DNA of 48,060 nucleotides, taken from positions 1-48,060 of the forward strand of contig MDYQ01000209.1 in the NCBI GenBank assembly GCA_003024175.1, read 5' to 3'. How positions within the stretch are numbered: the stretch's first letter is position 1; every line of letters begins with the position of its first letter. The notes under the pieces are model-generated. The model was not told the origin of the DNA. It saw only the letters and a program-made list of their open reading frames with translations, and ran no database searches. The DNA comes from Planoprotostelium fungivorum (lineage: Eukaryota; Evosea; Variosea; Cavosteliida; Cavosteliaceae). This document shows, in pieces, positions 42,256-48,060 of this stretch. A program made the translations under genes and the position numbers.

Positions 42256-45250
42256 ATGGAGAGCACAGTGGAGACACCTATGCCGATGGAGACCGATAAG
42301 GCCTCTATCCCAGTGGTGAAAGAAGAGACGATCGCTCAGCCAGATTCAGCTGCAGTCGAAATCAAAGAGGAACCGTCTGCCGCGAAGCCAGCGGCTGAAG
42401 AAAAGCCCACAACCAAAAGAAAGAGACAAGAGGACAAATCACGTGAGTGATACAATAATCACCACGGTGTATTGAATGCAATCAGCCGCGAAGAAGCCAG
42501 CGCCCAAGAAGACAAACAACAAGAGACGTATCGGCTCGTCCTCCTCAGATTCTTCATCCTCCTCTTCTTCTGACAGCTCCGACTCCTCCAGCTCTGACTC
42601 TTCCAGTTCTTCCAGCTCTGATTCCTCCGATTCAGACTCGGACGACGACAAGCCCATCGCCAAGCGTAAGAAGGTATGATCACATTCCATCCATTCCCCT
42701 CGAACCCTCCATCCACTTCTTCGTCTCATCTACCCTCCATTGGATACTTCATGTCCTCCTGCTGATCTTCACCTTCAGGCTGAACCAAAGAAAACACCCA
42801 CAAAGAAGACACCCACAAAGAAGACCCCCGCGAAGAAGAAGAGCGAGCCCACTCCCAAGAAAGAAGCAGCAAAAAAGACACCGAAGAAAGAACCAGTCAA
42901 GGCTGCCAAAGAGTCCACACCAAAGAAGAGGAGCGTGAAGAAGGAAGATGGTGAGACTGGCACGGAGACGCCAGTGAAGAAGAAGAGAGGAAAACAGGAA
43001 GAGGAAGAAGAGCAGTACAAGTGGTGGTTAGAATCAGACAAGGAAGACGACTGTGAGCAGAGACGATTTCACGCGCAGGATCTGATGCGTTTCAGCCGTG
43101 AAGTGGACTTCGTTGGAACACAACGGTGTCTTGTTTCCTCCCGCCTACGAGCCACACGGAGTGCAGTTGATGTACGACGGAAAACCGGTGAAATTACCCG
43201 CGGAAGCTGAAGAAATGGCCACTTACTTCTCTCAATACCTCGAAACCGATCACATGAAGGTGATGAACAGATCTCATCGTCATGAAGTCACGTGACTGAT
43301 GAGAGTAGAAACCTCAATTCAAGAAAAACTTTTTCAAAGCGTTCAAGGACATTTTATCTGAGAAGGACAAGAACAACAAGATCACAAAATTCGACCTCTG
43401 CGATTTCTCTCTCATTCAGAAGCATCTGAAGGACAAGAAAGAAGAGAGGAAGAACAGGTGTCATCCATTCCTATCTTCCTTCTTCTCACCCCTCCAGAAC
43501 GAAAGAAGAGAAGGACAAGGAGAAATTAGAGAAGGAGATGATCACAAAGAAATACGGCTGGGCCATCGTGGACGGCCACAAGCAGAAGGTACCGCCTCGT
43601 TGTAGATGAAACTCACCCCCTCAGGTGGGCAACTACCTCGTCGAGCCCCCCGGTCTATTTTTAGGTCGCGGAGACCACCCGAAGGCCGGCATCCCCAAGG
43701 TGACGTCATCTGACGTCATCACCCCCTCACCCTCCCCCAGCGTCGTCTCATGCCCGAAGATGTCACCCTCAACCTCTCTGAAGGCGCCAAAGTGCCCGAA
43801 TGTCCCATCTCAGGCCACGAATGGGGTGGCATCGTTCACAACAACAACGTCGGCTGGTTGGCCACTTGGAAAGATTCGATCAAGCCCGAAGCCATCAAGT
43901 ACGTCTGGCTCGGTGCGAATTCCCGCGTCAAAGGAAAATCCGACATCAAGAAATTTTCCACCGCGCAGAATCTGAAGGTGAGGGAGAGGTGAGGGATGGG
44001 ACTGAAGAAGGTAGAAACACATCAAGGAGATTCGCGAGACGTACACGAAGGAGATGAAGGACGAAGACGACAAGATCAAGCAGAGGGCGACGGCCCTGTG
44101 GATCATTGACCACCTGGCACTTCGAGCGGGAAACGAAAAAGATGATGAGTCGGCCGACACCGTGGGTTGTTGTTCTCTCAGAGTGGAACACATCAAGTGT
44201 ACGGAGCCCACCACCGTAGAATTCGATTTCTTGGGAAAAGATTCGATGAGGCGAGTTGTAGATCGAGGGGGAGGCTGACGGGGGTAGGTACTACAACGTG
44301 GTCAAAGTGGACAAGCAGGTATTCAAGAATTTGAAACAGTTTCAGAAGGGCAAGGAGCCCTCGGACGAGCTCTTCGACCAACTCAGCGTGAGCCGTTCTA
44401 TTTTTAGCGTCAAGCTGACGTTCTATTCATAGACCAACTACGTCAACGCCCATCTGAAGGGCATGATGGAAGGGTTGACCGCCAAGGTGTTCAGAACGTA
44501 CAACGCATCGATTACGTTAGAGAAGGAGCTGGCCAACATGAAGATGACAGACGACATGTCCGTGGAAGAGAAGATGATCATGTACAACCGAGCCAATCGA
44601 GAGGTGAGCGTTGTAGATGGATGAGGCTGATGGAGAAGGTGGCCATATTGTGTAACCATCAGAAGAGCGTGGCGAAGGGACACGATGCACAGATGGGCAA
44701 GTTGGACACGGTGATCAAAGACTTGGAAGAGCAGAAGAAGAAGCTGCAAGCTCATCTGAAGGCCGTGAAGGTGATCACATCGTTGACCCATCGTTGACCC
44801 ATCGTTGACTCATCGTTGACTGGATGACAGAAGGGAAAGATCCCGGAACAACCGGACGAAGAGACGGAAGATGGAAAGAAGAAGAAGAAGATGCCAGACG
44901 ATCCCGCCAAAATCGAGAAGCAGATCAGCCTCATCGACGAGCGCATCGCAAAGACCGAACACAAGAAGACGGAGAAGGTGATCCCATCGTTGACCCACCG
45001 TTGACCCACCGTTGACCCACCGTTGACCCACCGTTGACCCACCGTTGACCCATCGTTGACCCATCGTTGACCCGTGCAGGACGATCTGAAGACCGTGTCG
45101 TTGACCACGTCAAAGATCAATTACATCGACCCCAGGATCAGCGTGGCGTGGGCCAAGGCAAATGACGTACCCATCGATCGGATATTCAACAAGACACTGA
45201 GGGCGAAATTTCCATGGGCCATGGATGTGGATGCTGACTGGAGGTTCTGA
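42256..45250 (+). CDS. TOP1: DNA topoisomerase I (type IB)
   Basis: Type IB topoisomerase relaxes supercoils through a 3'-phosphotyrosine. A disordered acidic, Ser-rich and Lys-rich N-terminus ([23 protein letters not shown]) precedes the core [20 protein letters not shown]. Further signatures are [62 protein letters not shown] and [19 protein letters not shown] (catalytic Arg). Also present are [11 protein letters not shown] (catalytic Lys), [14 protein letters not shown] (Arg) and ILCNHQ (His). The C-terminus [16 protein letters not shown] holds the active-site Tyr and ends DADWRF-stop. All five catalytic residues are present. There are about fourteen introns: one is GC-AG (44251-44287), and two contain an 11-bp minisatellite. 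Confidence 0.95.
44771..44830 (+). repeat. TOP1 intron with four copies of an 11-bp minisatellite
   Basis: The intron consists of GTGATCACATC followed by four units of GTTGACCCATC type. TTGA recurs at exactly 11-bp spacing (44783, 44794, 44805, 44816), and it ends GATGACAG. It separates the exons ending HLKAVK and starting KGKIPEQ. Confidence 0.92.
44978..45079 (+). repeat. TOP1 intron with eight copies of the same 11-bp minisatellite
   Basis: TTGA recurs at 44990, 45001, 45012, 45023, 45034, 45045, 45056 and 45067, exactly 11 bp apart, in units GTTGACCCACC or GTTGACCCATC. It is the next intron of the same gene and starts with GTGATC like the first. Confidence 0.93.
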
Positions 45251-45448
45251 TCTACAATACATCTCCTCTTCTATTATTACTGTGCTATCGATTGTGTTGT
45301 CGTTTGTCATGATTGGGTGAGTGATGTCAAGTTGTTAGGGTCTACTGCTGTTGATGTGTGGAGAAAACAGCGATAAGACAGTTCATTCCTAAGACATGCA
45401 GCTCATCTCATCCCGAAGTGGTGCTCTTTCGATGTACATGATTTATTT

Positions 45449-45958
45449 TCAGATGAACAGGGCCACCAATAAGGCACCGAACAAGAACCCCACACTCAAA
45501 TGGGAGGCTGAGGAAGTTGTCTTACTGCGATCTAACGCTAAGAAGCGCTTCACGGCCTGCATCGGTAAGATGTCATTAGAGGTGATCGTGCTGTGACTCT
45601 TCTCTCTGCTCGAATGAGGTCCTCTCGAGCTCGATTCTGGCTGGACGAATTCTTGCAGCTGGTACATCATGGAGCCAGATGGTGTGGAGTTGCATACGCC
45701 GAGAGGCTTCATCGACGACAGCTGCGCGTCCAGAGTACACTTGGCATTGGAGAAAGTCTTCGTCACGGCGACCATTGTGTTGGTGTTGACCTCTGTTTTG
45801 AGGTATCGTCCATTGGATTGAAGGACACAGTCTGGCTTGATGATGTTGGCGTATTTGGGATTTCCAGAGCAGGTAGAACCTCGATAGACGTAAGAGGTGA
45901 GAGTGTAACTGCTGACTGAGAGCCAAGTGAGAGCGCACAGGAGGAGGAGGCGTTGCAT
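45449..45958 (-). CDS. small secreted, probably GPI-anchored protein
   Basis: A single exon of 169 residues. An N-terminal signal peptide (MQRLLLLCALTWLSVSSYTL) is followed by a compact Cys-containing domain (YRGSTCSGNPKYANIIKPDC; NAKCTLDAQL; PLGVCNSTPSG). A Ser-rich linker follows, then a C-terminal hydrophobic tail (VGFLFGALLVALFI) with no basic residues after it, the pattern of a GPI-anchor signal. On the sense strand AATAAA begins 2 nt after the TGA stop at 45449-45451. No family is recognised. The layout suggests a cell-surface protein of protist type. Confidence 0.75.
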   Translation of the reverse strand: MQRLLLLCALTWLSVSSYTLTSYVYRGSTCSGNPKYANIIKPDCVLQSNGRYLKTEVNTNTMVAVTKTFSNAKCTLDAQLSSMKPLGVCNSTPSGSMMYQLQEFVQPESSSRGPHSSREKSHSTITSNDILPMQAVKRFLALDRSKTTSSASHLSVGFLFGALLVALFI

Positions 45959-46018
45959 GTTTTCGTTTCGATGTGTGTGTTCTGTTATGTTGGCGGTCCA
46001 CTTCTTTTATTCTGTCCA

Positions 46019-46421
46019 TTTACATCTTTTATCTCTTCTGCCTGGATCTGGGATATTTGTCTATGATCCGATCTTAGTGGGCGAGATATGGATCATCTGA
46101 CAGGTCCAGGAAAATATCGTGTGTAACTCGACACGTGTCATTTGTATGGAGCCCAATCTGGGTACCTGCCGCTCCACAGAGCGAGTGATGATGTTTCCTG
46201 GGGTGGTCGCACGCATCTTCATCGCATGTAAAAACCTCACCCACTGATGGGCCCAAATGAAACCGTATCACCAGAAGTTTCTCACGCGCGAAAAAGTAAC
46301 AGACGAAATGAAAGAGAGGGAGTGTTTATCTCATGAATTGGGGCGAAGTCCACGTGTGTTCACGTGATCGACTTCGTGATGGTGAGTGTGATAGGTTCTC
46401 TCGTGTGACTCGTCTCTGATT
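46019..46421. other. intergenic region with a possible small Cys-rich frame
   Basis: Between the GPI-type protein and the R-SNARE gene (both minus). A 65-codon minus-strand frame (46074-46271) has regularly spaced Cys/His (CDEDACDHPRKHHHSLC), but no splice or signal-peptide support. CACGTG occurs at 46351-46356 and TCACGTGA at about 46360. Confidence 0.3.
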
Positions 46422-46783
46422 CTACAGGAAGATGACCATCACAATGATGGTGCCCACAACGATGAGAACTACTGTTCCTATGGCCAGCTGCAGCTGCATC
46501 TCCATCACGCTGGACTCTTGTCGAGATGACTCACCTTGACCGATTTCCACCACATCTGTCGCTTCAATTTTGTAGATGCCGTCTTAAACTGTTGAGAGGA
46601 AACCAAGAGATCTGCCGTCTTCTGTTCCAAGATGCTTGCCTTATCGATGTTGTCGATGACCTTCTGTATATTGGTTCCCATCAGCGCTTTGACCTCCTCG
46701 ATCTGTTCGAAGACGAGTGTCGTCTTTGATTTGGGAGGTGCTGCGGGAGTGTTGGTCTTGTTACCTGTTCTGAAGATGTCCAT
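46422..46783 (-). CDS. VAMP/synaptobrevin-like R-SNARE
   Basis: R-SNAREs on vesicles pair with Q-SNAREs to drive fusion. Two exons encode about 106 residues: MDIFRTGNKTNTPAAPPKSK, then the SNARE motif from IEEVKALMGTNIQKVIDN to TASTKLKRQMWWKSVK, and a C-terminal membrane anchor (QLAIGTVVLIVVVGTIIVMV) ending FL-stop. The LKRxxWWK juxtamembrane motif and the tail anchor identify a brevin-type R-SNARE; there is no longin domain. Aligned to VAMP2, the zero-layer Arg (VLERDQKL) is replaced by Asn at about residue 45 (VIDNIDKA). The intron starts at about 46535, just after WWKSVK. Confidence 0.88.
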
Positions 46784-46927
46784 GTGTGCCTGTTGTGTGC
46801 TGTGTCTGTCTGTTATGATGAGAGGGAGGGGTAGTGTGAGCCACAAGGAACATTGAAATTCGATTCGGAAAACTGACTGTCAGCCCACTGGCTCATTCGC
46901 TGAACGGACTCTTTTTTCTACACAGGG

Positions 46928-46935
46928 TCACGTGA
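46928..46935. promoter_or_regulatory. TCACGTGA palindrome in divergent promoter
   Basis: This sits in the roughly 180-bp gap between the R-SNARE (-) and the F-box/SPRY gene (+), 28 bp before the latter's start codon. The same palindrome recurs between RFC1 and the intronless gene. Confidence 0.5.
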
Positions 46936-46962
46936 ACAATTTAAAGAGGTGACGTCAAAGAG

Positions 46963-48060
46963 ATGGAGGGGTTACCTGAAGAGGTTGTGTTGCACATCTT
47001 TGATTTTTTGGATATCGTCACGCTCTCTAGTCTTCGCCTCATCTCAACAAAATGGAGGAGTCTGGCAGACGATGCAAGTCTCTGGCAGAAAGTTCTGATG
47101 AAATCTTTTCCACTCCAGGTCGGTCAGGTGAAATGTGAGGAGTATGGATTGATATTGACAATAGATGATCTCGAGTAAACCTTCGCACATACATCCGAAG
47201 GAGTATTATAGGTCGAATCGCCATTTATGGTAAGTTGTTGACGAAATGTAGATTCTTACAGAGATGGATGTGGAAGATACAGAAGACATCACCCGATTTA
47301 GAGGTTTTTGACTACGGATACAGTGCGAGACACGTCAAAATCTCTTCCCGACAAGAGAAAGGTATCGCTCGCCATCAACTACCCCATCTTCTAAATGCCT
47401 CGCAGCTGACGGTTTGCATCCCGCCATTTGTGTTGGAGGTGAATTAGACAACGACAGTTCAGAATATTGGGAGGTGATTTCGACCGTCACATCACTCTCT
47501 TCTCACGCATTGAAGGTGATCATCAACGACATTGCACGACGGTCGATCGTAGGAGTTGGTGTGGCAGCCATGGGAGTTCGCATGAACGACCTCTTATGGG
47601 ACGAGTTTGGTGAATGATGATGAAAATCTCTGCGACCTCTTAACTTTGAAGGTGGTGCATACTATTCGGATGGATGCACGGGGCATTCTGGTGTTCTCGC
47701 AATGTCTTATGAGCCATACCAAAAGGGTGAGGAGATGATGGCGACGGCGTGATGATGGATGTAAATCAGGTGATGTCATCGGTGTATTGGTGAGTGACCG
47801 CTGCATCACATTCTTTAAGAACAGGTGAGTGATCGTGTTGAGTGCATCATCATGTGGTTGAAGGAAAAAGGGTGATGATCGGGCGTCCATACTCAAATCT
47901 TCCTCTCAAACCGTTGTTTCCAGCAGTGGTCTTGTGCAGAAGAGGTGAAGCTGACGATGATGTTCGAATGATGGACGGGGGATGACGGAGAGGCAGGCGA
48001 CAGTGTCACGTTCTGTCCTCATGCACCAGCACCTCAAGAAGCGAGCGAAATTGTGATGAA
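46963..48060 (+). CDS. F-box and SPRY domain protein (3' partial)
   Basis: The N-terminus MEGLPEEVVLHIFDFLDIVT followed by LRLISTKWRSLADDASLWQK is a clear F-box. After linker exons come SPRY-like pieces: SEYWEV, RRSIVGVGVAAMGV (about 47540-47580), AYYSDGCTGHSGVLAMSYEP and GDVIGVLVSDRCITFFKNR (about 47770-47822), which are hallmark SPRY strands. F-box plus SPRY is the architecture of the FBXO45/FSN family, an SCF-type substrate receptor. The window ends at 48060 before a stop is certain, so the C-terminus is missing. Introns are short, with GTGAG donors. Confidence 0.78.

Noticed and set aside
44752-45120. Minus-strand open frames with [11 protein letters not shown] repeats
   Set aside because: They are the reverse translation of the 11-bp minisatellite in TOP1 introns; the plus strand is clearly TOP1 exons and introns.
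1-48060. CRISPR arrays, bacterial operons, transposons with terminal repeats
   Set aside because: No spaced direct repeats of CRISPR type and no transposase or reverse transcriptase domain were seen; the gene content and introns are eukaryotic nuclear.

Overview
This is a gene-dense, intron-rich nuclear segment from a eukaryotic microbe. The introns are short (mostly about 35-60 nt), begin mainly with GTGAG or GTGATG and end in AG. Gaps between genes are usually 80-600 bp. The gene set is eukaryotic: topoisomerase I, replication factor C large subunit, Prp18, Sec62, an SR protein, an R-SNARE, F-box proteins, and a receptor with the tyrosine-kinase catalytic loop HRDLAARN. A tyrosine-kinase receptor, a leishmanolysin-like M8 protease and many short introns together suggest an amoebozoan, perhaps a protosteloid or variosean amoeba. 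That placement is inference; no rRNA or organelle marker is present.

Layout. 1-530: a weak plus-strand 3' end. 770-9893: three minus-strand genes, namely a secreted beta-helix protein, an uncharacterised membrane protein, and a large receptor tyrosine kinase with leucine-rich and Pmp-like beta-helix repeats. 10214-14129: a minus-strand F-box/Sec7/PH/RhoGAP signalling protein. 14601-19503: Sec62 (+), a small helical protein (-), and an M8 metalloprotease with a TIG domain (+). 19513-26369: a DEAD-box helicase (-) and two coiled-coil proteins (+). 26449-32253: an ABC1/ADCK kinase (-), Prp18 (+) and a secreted pectate-lyase-like protein (+). 32295-40672: an ABCG half-transporter, an SR protein and RFC1, all minus. 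41283-48060: an intronless unknown protein (+), topoisomerase I (+), a GPI-anchored-type secreted protein (-), an R-SNARE (-) and an F-box/SPRY protein (+, cut by the window end).

The genes do not form one pathway. Themes are cell-surface sensing and matrix (receptor kinase, beta-helix proteins, M8 protease, GPI-type protein), membrane traffic (Sec7/RhoGAP, R-SNARE, Sec62) and nuclear maintenance (RFC1, TOP1, Prp18, SR, helicase). The most unusual signal is in the introns. Unrelated genes share the same short words: GTTGTAGAT, GGATTTAGGGTTTAG, TGACGTCA, TTTTATTCTATTTTATT, and an identical 25-mer. This suggests introns that arose by copying (introner-like) or a shared intron-encoded signal.

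Exon junctions were inferred by eye from GT/AG sites, reading frame and family similarity. CDS coordinates are therefore gene spans including introns, and single junctions may be wrong.
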